From the NCBI GenBank assembly GCA_040255405.1, contig JBDZUX010000002.1, positions 124,001 to 188,000 of the forward strand: 64,000 bases of DNA, read 5' to 3'. The stretch is from 66-474 sp040255405 (GTDB lineage Bacteria > Pseudomonadota > Gammaproteobacteria > Xanthomonadales > Rhodanobacteraceae). This document shows, one piece after another, positions 54,641-63,500 of this stretch (position 1 is its first letter; every line of letters starts with the position of its first letter). The notes beneath the pieces were generated by a model. That model was not told the DNA's origin. It saw only the letters and a list, made by a program, of their open reading frames with translations, and searched no databases. Made by a program: the position numbers and the translations under genes.

Positions 54641-55399
54641 ATGCCGAACATCCTGATCACGGGCGCGGGCAGCGGCATCGGGGCGGGCATCGCGAAGGAA
54701 CTCGCGAAAGCCGGGGACCGCATCGTGGTGACGGACATGGATGGGGGCGCCGCCGAAAAAGTGGCGTCGGGGATCCGCGTCGCCGGCGGCCGGGCCGATG
54801 CACTGGCCCTGGACGTCACTTCCGATGCCAGCGTCGCCGCGCTGATGAAAGCGCTGCAGTGCAACGTCGACGTACTGGTCAACAACGCCGGCCTGCAGTT
54901 CGTGGCGCGGCTGGAAGAGTTCCCGATGGAAAAGTGGTCGCTGCTGGTGGACGTGATGCTGACCGGCGTCGCGCGCCTGACCCGCGCCGTGCTGCCGGGC
55001 ATGCGCGAGCGCAACTTCGGCCGCATCGTCAACACCGGCTCGGTCCATTCGCTGGTCGCATCGCCCTTCAAGAGCGCCTACGTCGCGGCCAAGCACGGAT
55101 TGCTCGGGTTCTCCAGAGTGATGGCGCTGGAAAGCGCCGACGCCGACATCACCATCAACACGATTTGCCCCGCGTACGTGAAGACGCCGCTGGTCGAAAA
55201 GCAGATCGCCGCGCAGGCGCGTACGCACGGCATCAGCGAGGACCAGGTCGTCAACGAAATCATGCTGAAGCCGATGCCGAAGAAGGCATTCATCGGCATC
55301 GACGAGATCGCCGGCATCGTCGCCTTCCTGATCTCGCCGCCCGCGCGCAACATCACCGGCCAGACCATCGTGGTGGATGGGGGCTGGACCGCACAGTAG
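54641..55399 (+). CDS. short-chain dehydrogenase, 3-hydroxybutyrate dehydrogenase-like
   Basis: This 252-residue SDR has the Rossmann motif ITGAGSGIGAGIA, NNAGLQFVARLEEFP, the catalytic S of NTGSVHSLVASPFKSAYVAAKHG with Y and K, and a C-terminal IVVDGGWTAQ. The segments NNAGLQ, SVHSLVASPFKSAYVAAKHG and TPLVEKQI are typical of 3-hydroxybutyrate dehydrogenase (BdhA). It would oxidise 3-hydroxybutyrate or a close analogue to the ketoacid. It sits between the TonB receptor and a Liv-type importer. Confidence 0.87.
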   Translation: MPNILITGAGSGIGAGIAKELAKAGDRIVVTDMDGGAAEKVASGIRVAGGRADALALDVTSDASVAALMKALQCNVDVLVNNAGLQFVARLEEFPMEKWSLLVDVMLTGVARLTRAVLPGMRERNFGRIVNTGSVHSLVASPFKSAYVAAKHGLLGFSRVMALESADADITINTICPAYVKTPLVEKQIAAQARTHGISEDQVVNEIMLKPMPKKAFIGIDEIAGIVAFLISPPARNITGQTIVVDGGWTAQ

Positions 55400-55586
55400 T
55401 TGTGCGATCGTCCGTGATCGCGGCGTGGCCGGGCGAATAGGTCGGCGGACGATCCCGGCGCCACGGACACCAGAACGGCCTCGGAGCCACCATCCATGGC
55501 CAGGGACCCCGTGGCCTGACTTTCCACCAAAGCCGCCTTGAACCACGCGCACTTGCCACCCCACACAAGCACCGCACGGTGACCCC

Positions 55587-56840
55587 ATGCCCGCCGCCCG
55601 CCTTCCGCACCGACACGCCAACGCGCATCGCGCCCGCCTCGTTCCAGGTTTGCTGCTGACCGGCATCGCCATCGCGGGCCTCGGACTCGCCGCATGCGGG
55701 TCTTCGACATCTTCGGCGCCGACCTCGGCTACGGCGCCAGCGGAAGGCGCTGCGGTGAAGATCGGCATGATCTATCCGCGCACCGGCCCGCTGTCGGCCT
55801 TCGGCGACGAATACCGCAAGGGCTTCGAAGCCGGCCTGGCGTACGTCACCCACGGCACCGGCAAGCTCGGCGACACCAACATCGAGGTGACGTGGCAAGA
55901 CAGCGCGGGCAATCCGAGCCAGGCTGTCGCAGAAGCGAAGACCCTGATCGGCAAGGGCTACACGATCCTGGCGGGGCCTTCCGATTCGGCGGTCGCGCTG
56001 CAGGTCGCAGCCGTGGCTGCGCAGAACAAGGTGTTGTTCATTTCCGGACCGGCGGCCGTGGACCAGCTCTCCGGCATCAACCGCTACACGTTCCGTTCCG
56101 GCCGGCAGACCTGGCAGGACGTCAAGACCGCCGCAGCGATCATGGGGTCGCCCGCCGGCAAGAGCGTCATGGTGTTCGCGCAGGACTACGCGTTCGGCCA
56201 GGCCAATCTCGCCGCGATCAAGGCCGTGCTGGGTGGCGCCGGCGCCAACGTGAGCGGCTTGCTGGTGCCGCTTTCCACCACCGACTTCACGCCCTTCGCG
56301 CAGAAGATCACCAACGCGCATCCGGACATGCTGTTCGTGGCGTGGGCCGGCGCGTCGATGTATCCGATGTGGAACACGCTCGACCAGCAGGGCATCTTCG
56401 ACCGCACCACCGTCGTCACCGGCCTCGGCAACGTCGCCTCGTACGGCGCCTACGGCCCCGCGACGACCAAGCTCGCATTTCTTGCGCACTACTTCCCGGA
56501 TGCACCCGACAACGCGGTCAATACCACGATGAAGGAACTCATCAGCAAGGCTGGCGGCACGCCCGACCTGTTCAGCCCGGACGGGTTCGTGGCCGCGCAG
56601 ATGATCGCGCACGCGGTGGACGCCGCCCACGGCGACCGCAATGTCGACGCGATGATTGCAGCCCTCGAAGGCTGGGCGTTCGACGCGCCCAAGGGCAGGC
56701 AGACGATCCGCAAGGCCGATCACGCGATGTTGCAGCCCGAATACATCGCGCGGCTCGTCCCGCACGGCAAGGATCACGTGCCGGAACGGGTGAAAACCGT
56801 TTCGGCCGAAGCCATCGCCCCACCCGTCGCGACGCAATGA
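55587..56840 (+). CDS. Liv-type ABC transporter substrate-binding lipoprotein
   Basis: This 417-residue periplasmic-binding protein of the branched-chain-amino-acid (HAAT) family has a lipoprotein signal with lipobox GLAAC followed by a Ser/Thr/Ala-rich linker. The mature part starts VKIGMIYPRTGPLSAFGDEYRKGFEAGLAYV and has the two-lobed LivK fold (QDSAGNPSQAVAEAKTLIG, FVAWAGASMYPMW). The ligand may be an amino acid, amide, aromatic or other small acid. The stop overlaps the next start (ATGA). Confidence 0.9.
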   Translation: MPAARLPHRHANAHRARLVPGLLLTGIAIAGLGLAACGSSTSSAPTSATAPAEGAAVKIGMIYPRTGPLSAFGDEYRKGFEAGLAYVTHGTGKLGDTNIEVTWQDSAGNPSQAVAEAKTLIGKGYTILAGPSDSAVALQVAAVAAQNKVLFISGPAAVDQLSGINRYTFRSGRQTWQDVKTAAAIMGSPAGKSVMVFAQDYAFGQANLAAIKAVLGGAGANVSGLLVPLSTTDFTPFAQKITNAHPDMLFVAWAGASMYPMWNTLDQQGIFDRTTVVTGLGNVASYGAYGPATTKLAFLAHYFPDAPDNAVNTTMKELISKAGGTPDLFSPDGFVAAQMIAHAVDAAHGDRNVDAMIAALEGWAFDAPKGRQTIRKADHAMLQPEYIARLVPHGKDHVPERVKTVSAEAIAPPVATQ

Positions 56841-57631
56841 ACGGTGCAGCCGGAGCCTCCATCACCACCACCGATCATGCGGTGCCCGCGCTCGCGGTCG
56901 TCGGTTTGAGTCTGACGATCGGCGCCGCGCAAATCGTTTCCGACATCAGTCTCGCGATCAACAATGGCGAATTCCTCGGCCTGATCGGGCCGAATGGTGC
57001 AGGCAAGACCAGCTTGCTGAATCTTTTGTCCGGGCTGCTCGTGCCCACGGCGGGATCGATCCACCTGCACGGCGAGGCGTTGGACAAACTTGCGCCGCAC
57101 CAGCGCGCGCGCATGGGGCTCGGGCGCACCTTCCAGTCCTCCAATCTGTTTCCCGCCCTGAGCGTGCTCGAGAACGTCCGGCTTGCCGCACAGGCGCGCA
57201 TGGGCGGCAGCCTGCGGCTGTGGCGTCGCGCCGACCGCGCAACCCGTCCGCTGCACGCGGCGTGGGCGAGCCTTGAACGGGTCGGCCTGGCACCGCGCGC
57301 CGCCGCATTGGCGGGCACGCTGTCGCATGGCGAAAAGCGCAAGCTCGAACTGGCGATCCTGCTGGCTTGCGAACCCGCGGTGTTCCTGCTCGACGAGCCG
57401 ATGGCCGGCGTCAGCGCCGAAGACGTTCCCGCGCTGACCGCGTTGATCGGCGAGCTGTGCGCCGAACGCGGCGCCACGGTCATCATGGTGGAGCATCACA
57501 TGGACGTCGTGCTGGCGCTCGCCGACCGGCTGGCCGTGATGCATCACGGCGCGCTGCTTGCGTGCGACACGCCGGCAGCCGTGATGGCGAACGACACCGT
57601 GCAGTCGGCCTACGTCGGGGACGCGTTGTGA
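56837..57631 (+). CDS. Liv-type ABC transporter ATPase (LivG-like)
   Basis: This 264-residue ATPase has the Walker A GPNGAGKTS, Q-loop FQSSNLFPALSV, a signature LSHGEKRKLELAILL in place of LSGGQ, Walker B VFLLDEP and the switch histidine in VIMVEHHMDVV. The variant signature with GEKR and the AGVSAEDV segment are typical of LivG. The ATG at 56837 overlaps the stop of the binding-protein gene; the stop overlaps a GTG start for the second ATPase. Confidence 0.93.
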   Translation: MNGAAGASITTTDHAVPALAVVGLSLTIGAAQIVSDISLAINNGEFLGLIGPNGAGKTSLLNLLSGLLVPTAGSIHLHGEALDKLAPHQRARMGLGRTFQSSNLFPALSVLENVRLAAQARMGGSLRLWRRADRATRPLHAAWASLERVGLAPRAAALAGTLSHGEKRKLELAILLACEPAVFLLDEPMAGVSAEDVPALTALIGELCAERGATVIMVEHHMDVVLALADRLAVMHHGALLACDTPAAVMANDTVQSAYVGDAL

Positions 57632-58401
57632 GCACCGATGCGATGCACGTAGCGCTGCAAAATGGACGCGACGACGCACCGCCACCGCCGCCGATCCTCG
57701 AGGTTCACGGCGTGCACGTCCGTCTGGGCGGCTCGCACATCCTGCAAGGCATCGACTTCGCCGTGCCCGCACGCGGCGTGACCGCCCTGCTGGGCCGCAA
57801 CGGCGCCGGCAAGACCACCACGTTGCGCGCGATCCTCGGCATCGTGCCGCGCACCGGCACGGTGTCGTTTGACGGCGAATCGCTGGACGGCGAGGCCACG
57901 TTTCGCATCATCCGGCGCGGCATCGGTTACGTCCCCGAAGACCGCGACGTGTTCGCGGGCCTCACCGTCGCCGAAAACCTGCGCCTTGCCGAACGTCGCG
58001 GCGTGCCGCCGCGCTACGAACTCGTCTTCGAAGTGTTTCCGGACTTGCGCGACCGCGGCCGGCAACTGGCCGGCACCTTGTCGGGCGGCCAGCAGCAGAT
58101 GCTCTCGATCGCACGGGCGCTGCTCAATCCCGCGCGCCTGCTGTTGATCGACGAACCCAGCAAGGGGCTTTCACCACGGCTGGTCAGTGAAATGGTGACG
58201 GCGTTGGCGCGGATCGCGAAGGACACGACCGTGCTGCTGGTCGAACAGAACCTCGCCGCCGTGCACCGGCTCGCCGATCATGTGCTGGCGATCGCCGACG
58301 GCAGGATCGTCCACGCCGGCCCGGCGGCGGCGCTGCTCCACGATGCCACACTGACCCGCCAATTGCTGGGCGTCTCGGCACGCGCGGGAGTGGCCGCATG
58401 A
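57628..58401 (+). CDS. Liv-type ABC transporter ATPase (LivF-like)
   Basis: This 257-residue ATPase has Walker A GRNGAGKTT, the LivF-type GIGYVPEDRDVFAGLTVAENL, signature LSGGQQQMLSIARALL, Walker B LLLIDEPSKGLSP and LLVEQNLAAVHRLAD. The GTG at 57628 overlaps the stop of the LivG-like gene (GTGA), and its own stop overlaps the fused permease gene (ATGA). About 20 extra residues with a PPPPP run precede the ATPase core. Confidence 0.93.
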   Translation: MSTDAMHVALQNGRDDAPPPPPILEVHGVHVRLGGSHILQGIDFAVPARGVTALLGRNGAGKTTTLRAILGIVPRTGTVSFDGESLDGEATFRIIRRGIGYVPEDRDVFAGLTVAENLRLAERRGVPPRYELVFEVFPDLRDRGRQLAGTLSGGQQQMLSIARALLNPARLLLIDEPSKGLSPRLVSEMVTALARIAKDTTVLLVEQNLAAVHRLADHVLAIADGRIVHAGPAAALLHDATLTRQLLGVSARAGVAA

Positions 58402-60395
58402 GCACCATCGTGCTGCTGGCCATCACCGGCATCGGCCTCGGCGGCTTGTATTTCCTGGTGGCAGCGGGCCTGGCGCTGATTTTCGGCTTGATGCGCGTGC
58501 TGAACTTCGCGCACGGGGCGTTCCTGTTGTTGGGCGGCTATTGCGCGTGGCTGGCCGGGACGCAACTGGCAGACGGCGCGGCGGTGGCGAACCTGCAATT
58601 CGCCGCGATGCTGGGCGTGGCGCTGTCGGCGGGCGCCGCGATCGGCACGCTCACGGAACTGGTATTGATCCGGCCCCTGTACCGGCGCGAGGTGGCGCAG
58701 GTGCTGGTGACGGTGGGACTCTCGCTCGTCGTCGGGGCGCTGGTCATCGGCATCTGGGGCGCGGATCCGCGCAACTTGCCGGCGCCCGAATGGATGCACG
58801 GCACGACCGGCGTGCTGGGCGCGCACGTGCCGAACAGCCGTTTCGTCCTGATCGGCGCGGCCTTGCTGGTGCTCGCCGGCCTGCAACTGTTCCTGCGCCG
58901 CACGCGCTACGGCCTGATCGTCCGCGCCGGCGTCGAAAACCGCACGATGGTCAGCGCAATGGGCATCGACGTGCGCCGCGCGTTCACGCTGGTGTTCGCG
59001 CTTGGCGGCGCGGTGGCCGGACTGGGCGGCGCGTTGGCGGGCGTCTACTTCGGCGCGGTCAGTCCGGGCCTCGGCACCACGTTGCTGATCGACGCGTTCA
59101 TCGTCGTCGTGATCGGCGGCCTCGGCTCGATCACCGGCGCCGCGCTCGCGGCCCTGGCAGTCGGACTCCTGCAGCAATTCGCCAACTACTACGTCAGCGG
59201 GGTCGGCGACCTGGCGATCGTGTTGCTGCTCGCGCTGGTGCTACTGATTCGTCCGCGCGGCTTGCCGGGGGTTGCCGGCATGACGGAGCCCACGCCCGCT
59301 GTACCGAATCTTGCGACGAGCGGCCCGGCGCAACGAACCATCCGGTGGACGATCCTGCTCACGATCGTGCTGGCGCTGGCCGTGGTGCCATGGCTCGACA
59401 TGCCGACCGGCGGCGTGCTGCCTGATCGTCTGAATGCGCCGGGGAGCCTGCAGGTGTTGGGGCTGTGCCTGGTGTTCGGCGCGCTGGCGATGACCTACGA
59501 CCTGCTGTTCGGATTCACCGGTCTGCTGTCCTTCGGCCACGCCCTGTTCTTTGCAACCGGCGCCTACACGTTCGCGATCGCCGTGACGGTGCTGCACCTG
59601 TCCGGACTGGAAGCGTTCGGACTCACGCTGGGGGTGGCGCTGGTGCTGCCGCTCGCGGTCGGTGCGGTCAGCCTGCGCACCAGCGGCATCGCATTCGCGA
59701 TGGTCACGTTGGCCTTCGCGCAGGCGGGCGCCGTGATCGTCGGACGGAATCCGTGGCACGCTACCGGCGGCGAACTGGGCTTGGGGATGTCCTACGACCG
59801 GCTTCCGCAATTCCTCGTCGGCGTGGTCAATACCCGCTACCTGTACTGGATTTGCGTTGGCCTGCTTATCGTGGTCGCCGGCGTGATCGCCTGGCTGCGC
59901 GGATCGGTGACCGGGCGGGTGTGGCAGGCGATCCGCGAGAACGAACGCCGCGTGCAGATCCTCGGTCTGCACCCGTACACGTTCAAGCTGCTTGCGTTCA
60001 TGGCCGCATCGTTCCTCGCGGCGCTGTGCGGCGTGGCCTATCTCCTGCTGGTCGGGGGTGCCAATCCCTCGATCGCCTCGGCCGAATTCACCCTCACCCT
60101 GCTGGTGATGGCAGTGCTCGGCGGCGCGGGAACGCGCTGGGGCGCGCTGGTCGGCGGCGTGCTTTACAGCTTCCTGGACCAGCGGCTCGCGGGACTGGCC
60201 GGATCGCCGCTGTTCTCGACGCTGCCGTCGCCCCTGCGGGTGCCATTGTCGCAGCCACTGTTCATCCTCGGGCTGATCTTCATCCTGGTCATCCTGTTTC
60301 GCCCGGCCGGTGTCGTGAGCCTGTTCGGAACCTCCACCCATGCCCTGCGGCGGTGGCTGCGATGGCGGGGATTGGACCGGCGCGACACGGCGTAG
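58398..60395 (+). CDS. fused Liv-type ABC permease (LivH-LivM)
   Basis: This 665-residue membrane protein carries both permease subunits in one chain. Residues about 1-295 are LivH-like (GLYFLVAAGLALIFGLMRVLNFAHGAFLLLGGY, DAFIVVVIGGLGSITGAALAAL). After a short linker (about 296-315) residues about 316-660 are LivM-like (FGALAMTYDLLFGFTGLLSFGHALFFATGAY, TLLVMAVLGGAGTRWGALVGG). Together with the binding protein and two ATPases it makes a complete importer. All four genes overlap by 4 bases. Separate LivH and LivM genes are the common form. Confidence 0.92.
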   Translation: MSTIVLLAITGIGLGGLYFLVAAGLALIFGLMRVLNFAHGAFLLLGGYCAWLAGTQLADGAAVANLQFAAMLGVALSAGAAIGTLTELVLIRPLYRREVAQVLVTVGLSLVVGALVIGIWGADPRNLPAPEWMHGTTGVLGAHVPNSRFVLIGAALLVLAGLQLFLRRTRYGLIVRAGVENRTMVSAMGIDVRRAFTLVFALGGAVAGLGGALAGVYFGAVSPGLGTTLLIDAFIVVVIGGLGSITGAALAALAVGLLQQFANYYVSGVGDLAIVLLLALVLLIRPRGLPGVAGMTEPTPAVPNLATSGPAQRTIRWTILLTIVLALAVVPWLDMPTGGVLPDRLNAPGSLQVLGLCLVFGALAMTYDLLFGFTGLLSFGHALFFATGAYTFAIAVTVLHLSGLEAFGLTLGVALVLPLAVGAVSLRTSGIAFAMVTLAFAQAGAVIVGRNPWHATGGELGLGMSYDRLPQFLVGVVNTRYLYWICVGLLIVVAGVIAWLRGSVTGRVWQAIRENERRVQILGLHPYTFKLLAFMAASFLAALCGVAYLLLVGGANPSIASAEFTLTLLVMAVLGGAGTRWGALVGGVLYSFLDQRLAGLAGSPLFSTLPSPLRVPLSQPLFILGLIFILVILFRPAGVVSLFGTSTHALRRWLRWRGLDRRDTA

Positions 60396-60473
60396 CCGCA
60401 CGCGTGACGCCGCCGGTCCGGCGGAATCCTGAATCAATCGATCACGAAACCGCCGTTGGTGCGCCGCAGCAGG

Positions 60474-60479
60474 TATAAT
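60474..60479 (+). promoter_or_regulatory. typA: possible -10 element before typA
   Basis: TATAAT lies 77 bases before the chosen typA start, in the gap between the Liv operon and typA. No good -35 at standard spacing was seen. Confidence 0.4.
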
Positions 60480-60555
60480 TGCCGGGCGCGGTGCTCCTGA
60501 CGCCGCTTTTTCCTCTCCTCCGATGGCCGCAGTCGCGGCCGTTTCGCGTGCCCCA

Positions 60556-62403
60556 ATGTCCATCAAGAACCTGAGAAACATCGCGATCGTCGCCCATGTC
60601 GACCACGGCAAGACCACACTGGTCGACCAGCTGCTGAAGCAGTCCGGCACCCTGTCGGAACGTGCGGCCGTGCCCGACCGCGTGATGGACAGCAACGACC
60701 TGGAGCGCGAACGCGGGATCACGATCCTGTCCAAGAACACCGCGATCCGCTGGACGGATCCGCGCGGCGAGGAATGGCGCATCAACATCGTCGATACGCC
60801 CGGACACGCCGACTTCGGCGGCGAGGTCGAACGCGTATTGAGCATGGTCGATTCCGTGTTGATCCTGGTCGACGCGATGGACGGCCCGATGCCGCAGACG
60901 CGCTTCGTGACGCAAAAGGCGTTCAAGATGGGCTTCAAGCCGATCGTCGTGGTCAACAAGGTCGACCGTCCCGGCGCACGCCCGGACTGGGTCGTCAACC
61001 AGACCTTCGACCTGTTCGACCGCCTCGGTGCCAGCGAGGAACAACTCGATTTCCCGATCGTGTACGCGTCGGCGCTGCACGGCTACGCGGGCCTCGAACC
61101 CGATGTGCGTGCGGGCGACATGACCCCGCTGTTCGAAGCCATCACCCGGCACGTGCAGCCGCCGCAGGTCGACCTCGACGGCCCGTTCCAGATGCGCGTG
61201 TCTTCGCTCGATTATTCGAACTACGTCGGCGTGATCGGCGTGGGCCGCGTGCAGCGCGGCAAGATCCGCACCAACACGCCCGTCGCGATCATCGACCACG
61301 AAGGCAAGCGCCGCAATGGCAAGGTGCTGCAGGTGCTGGGCTTCATGGGCCTGGAGCGCCGCGAAGTGCCGGAAGCGCAGGCGGGCGACATCATCGCGAT
61401 CTCGGGCATCGAAAGCCTGAGCATTTCCGACACCATTTGCGATCCGTCGGCGGTGGAAGCGCTGCCCGCGCTGACCGTGGACGAACCCACCATCAGCATG
61501 ACCTTCCAGGTCAACAGTTCACCGTTCGCCGGCAACAAGGAGCTCTCGGGCGGCAAGTTCCTCACCAGCCGCCAGATCCGTGAACGCCTGACGCGCGAGA
61601 CGTTGCACAACGTCGCGTTGCGTGTCGAGGAAACGGCCGATCCGGACAAGTTCAAGGTGTCGGGCCGCGGCGAACTGCACCTTTCGATCCTGATCGAAAC
61701 CATGCGCCGCGAGGGCTACGAACTCGCGGTGTCGCGCCCGGAAGTGATCGTGCGCGAGATCGACGGCGTGCTGCAGGAGCCGTACGAGCAACTGGTGGTC
61801 GATCTGGAAGAACAATACCAGGGCGGCGTGATGGAAAAGCTCGGCACCCGTCGCGCGCAACTGAAGAACATGGAGCCAGACGGCAAGGGCCGCGTGCGCC
61901 TCGAATACATGATTCCCGCGCGCGGACTGATCGGCTTCCAGACCGAGTTCCGCACGCTGACCGCCGGCACCGGCCTGATGTTCCACGTGTTCGACCATTA
62001 CGGGCCGAAGTCGGAGGGCATGATCGGCAAGCGCGCCAATGGCGTGATGATCTCCAACGGCACCGGCCCGGCCCCGGCGTATGCGCTGTGGGGCTTGCAG
62101 GACCGCGGCCGCATGCTGATCGACGCGGGCGCACAGATCTACGAAGGCCAGTTGGTCGGCATCCACGCCAAGGACAACGACCTCACCGTCAACGCGCTGC
62201 GCGGCAAGCAGCTGACCAACGTCCGTGCCTCCGGCAAGGATGACGCGCTGACGCTGACGCCGTACGTGAAACTGTCGCTGGAACAGGCGCTGGAGTTCAT
62301 CGACGACGACGAACTGGTCGAGGTGACGCCGAAAGAGATCCGCCTGCGCAAGCGGCACCTCACCGAAATCGACCGCAAACGCGCGTCCCGGCAGGCGGCG
62401 TAG
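60556..62403 (+). CDS. typA: translational GTPase TypA/BipA
   Basis: This 615-residue ribosome-binding GTPase is of the EF-G family, linked to 50S assembly and stress or cold adaptation. Motifs are AHVDHGKTTLVDQL, ERERGITILSKNTAIRW, DTPGHADFGGEVERVL, NKVDRPGARPDWV, then domains II, III, V and the TypA-specific C-terminal domain (RGLIGFQTEFRTLTAGTGLMFHVFDHYGP). The ATG at 60556 gives MSIKNLRNIAIVAHVDHG, the family N-terminus, though its ribosome site is weak; an ATG 33 bases upstream would add a short extension. Confidence 0.96.
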   Translation: MSIKNLRNIAIVAHVDHGKTTLVDQLLKQSGTLSERAAVPDRVMDSNDLERERGITILSKNTAIRWTDPRGEEWRINIVDTPGHADFGGEVERVLSMVDSVLILVDAMDGPMPQTRFVTQKAFKMGFKPIVVVNKVDRPGARPDWVVNQTFDLFDRLGASEEQLDFPIVYASALHGYAGLEPDVRAGDMTPLFEAITRHVQPPQVDLDGPFQMRVSSLDYSNYVGVIGVGRVQRGKIRTNTPVAIIDHEGKRRNGKVLQVLGFMGLERREVPEAQAGDIIAISGIESLSISDTICDPSAVEALPALTVDEPTISMTFQVNSSPFAGNKELSGGKFLTSRQIRERLTRETLHNVALRVEETADPDKFKVSGRGELHLSILIETMRREGYELAVSRPEVIVREIDGVLQEPYEQLVVDLEEQYQGGVMEKLGTRRAQLKNMEPDGKGRVRLEYMIPARGLIGFQTEFRTLTAGTGLMFHVFDHYGPKSEGMIGKRANGVMISNGTGPAPAYALWGLQDRGRMLIDAGAQIYEGQLVGIHAKDNDLTVNALRGKQLTNVRASGKDDALTLTPYVKLSLEQALEFIDDDELVEVTPKEIRLRKRHLTEIDRKRASRQAA

Positions 62404-62410
62404 GACCCGG

Positions 62411-62438
62411 GATCGGAGCCCGGGGCTCCATCCCGATC
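62411..62438. terminator. hairpin between convergent typA and RDD-pilin genes
   Basis: GATCGG/CCGATC outer arms and GGAGCC/GGCTCC inner arms form one stem that overlaps the RDD-gene stop codon and starts eight bases after typA. There is no U-tract. It is a possible bidirectional terminator. Confidence 0.35.
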
Positions 62439-63447
62439 AGGGCAGGCACTCCTGCGGCAGGTACCTGGCGTCGATGTCGGCACTGCTGCAGCGCCAGTGC
62501 AAGCGTGCGGCATTGCCCATCGGCGAAATCACGACGTGTCCGCCACGGATGACCGCACTGGCCTCGTTGCCATAGGTCACCACCACCTTGCCCCCCGCCA
62601 CCCTCACGCTGGTAACGTACCGGGCGTGGATCGCCTCGGGCCTGGGCAAGCCCAGTACCTGGTTGTTTTCGGGAAGCGCGCCGCGCTCCCCGATGTATTG
62701 GGCCACCAGTGCGCGGGCGCGCTCGGTCAGTTCGAGACCCTGCGAGACCTCCGTGCGCAGCGCATGGCTCTGCCAGGCGGGAATCGCGAATGCGGCCAGG
62801 AAACCGGTGACCGGGAGGATCAGGAAAACGCAGGCGCCGACCACGACCAGCACGATGCCCCAGCCCGGCAGGCCACTGGCACGTTGCGCTGGCACCGTCG
62901 ACGCCGACGATACCGCCTGCCCGTCCTGCCATTCGGCAAGCCCGGCCTTGCGCACCACGCAGCAACCAGCCATGCCATCGTGGAGCGCCTGTTTGCGCCC
63001 CGTCCACGCCGCGAGCAAAAAGCCCACGCCAAGGGAAAAGACGGAGACGAATTTCCCGAAGTGGCGCCCGGTAGCGCGGGCAAATCCGACCCGGCGCCCG
63101 TATTCGTCGGTGACCTGCAAACCCAGCGCGAGCTTCCCGATCGTCGCCTGCCAGCGCGAGGACTCGCAGACCGCGAAATAGAGCCACACCACGACGATCC
63201 CGAAGGGCTGCAACGCGATGTCGACCAGTTCCGCAACCGCCGGCCCGTGACCGCCCCCGAGCAATGTCAGCGGCACCATCAACCAGATGCCGGAACACAA
63301 CACCACCGTCCAGTGGATCGCGGAAAAAACCACCGCGTCGACCAGCAACGCGACCAGCCTCCGCCAGAATCCCGCGTACAGCTGCGGCTGACCCCGGTGC
63401 GAGGGCAGCATCGGGAAGCCGTTTGCGATCGCGTCGGGCAAGCTCAT
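62437..63447 (-). CDS. RDD-family membrane protein fused to a type IV pilin-like domain
   Basis: This 336-residue protein is unusual. Residues about 30-160 form an RDD domain (YAGFWRRLVALLVDAVVF, QATIGKLALGLQVTDEYGRR, GFARATGRHFGKFVS) with about four membrane helices. After a linker, residues about 205-336 match a type IVa pilin without its prepilin leader. There is a hydrophobic helix ending LAAFAIPAWQSH (W225), then LRTEVSQGLELTERARALVAQY, the globular part, and the disulfide-loop end WRCSSADIDARYLPQEC. The ATG at 63447 is chosen; GTG at 63465 would add six residues. The function is not known. Confidence 0.85.
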   Translation of the reverse strand: MSLPDAIANGFPMLPSHRGQPQLYAGFWRRLVALLVDAVVFSAIHWTVVLCSGIWLMVPLTLLGGGHGPAVAELVDIALQPFGIVVVWLYFAVCESSRWQATIGKLALGLQVTDEYGRRVGFARATGRHFGKFVSVFSLGVGFLLAAWTGRKQALHDGMAGCCVVRKAGLAEWQDGQAVSSASTVPAQRASGLPGWGIVLVVVGACVFLILPVTGFLAAFAIPAWQSHALRTEVSQGLELTERARALVAQYIGERGALPENNQVLGLPRPEAIHARYVTSVRVAGGKVVVTYGNEASAVIRGGHVVISPMGNAARLHWRCSSADIDARYLPQECLP

Positions 63448-63500
63448 CCGGGGTGATGGTGGCACAGCTGCCGAGCCGCGTCATCTGCAGCCATGCAACA

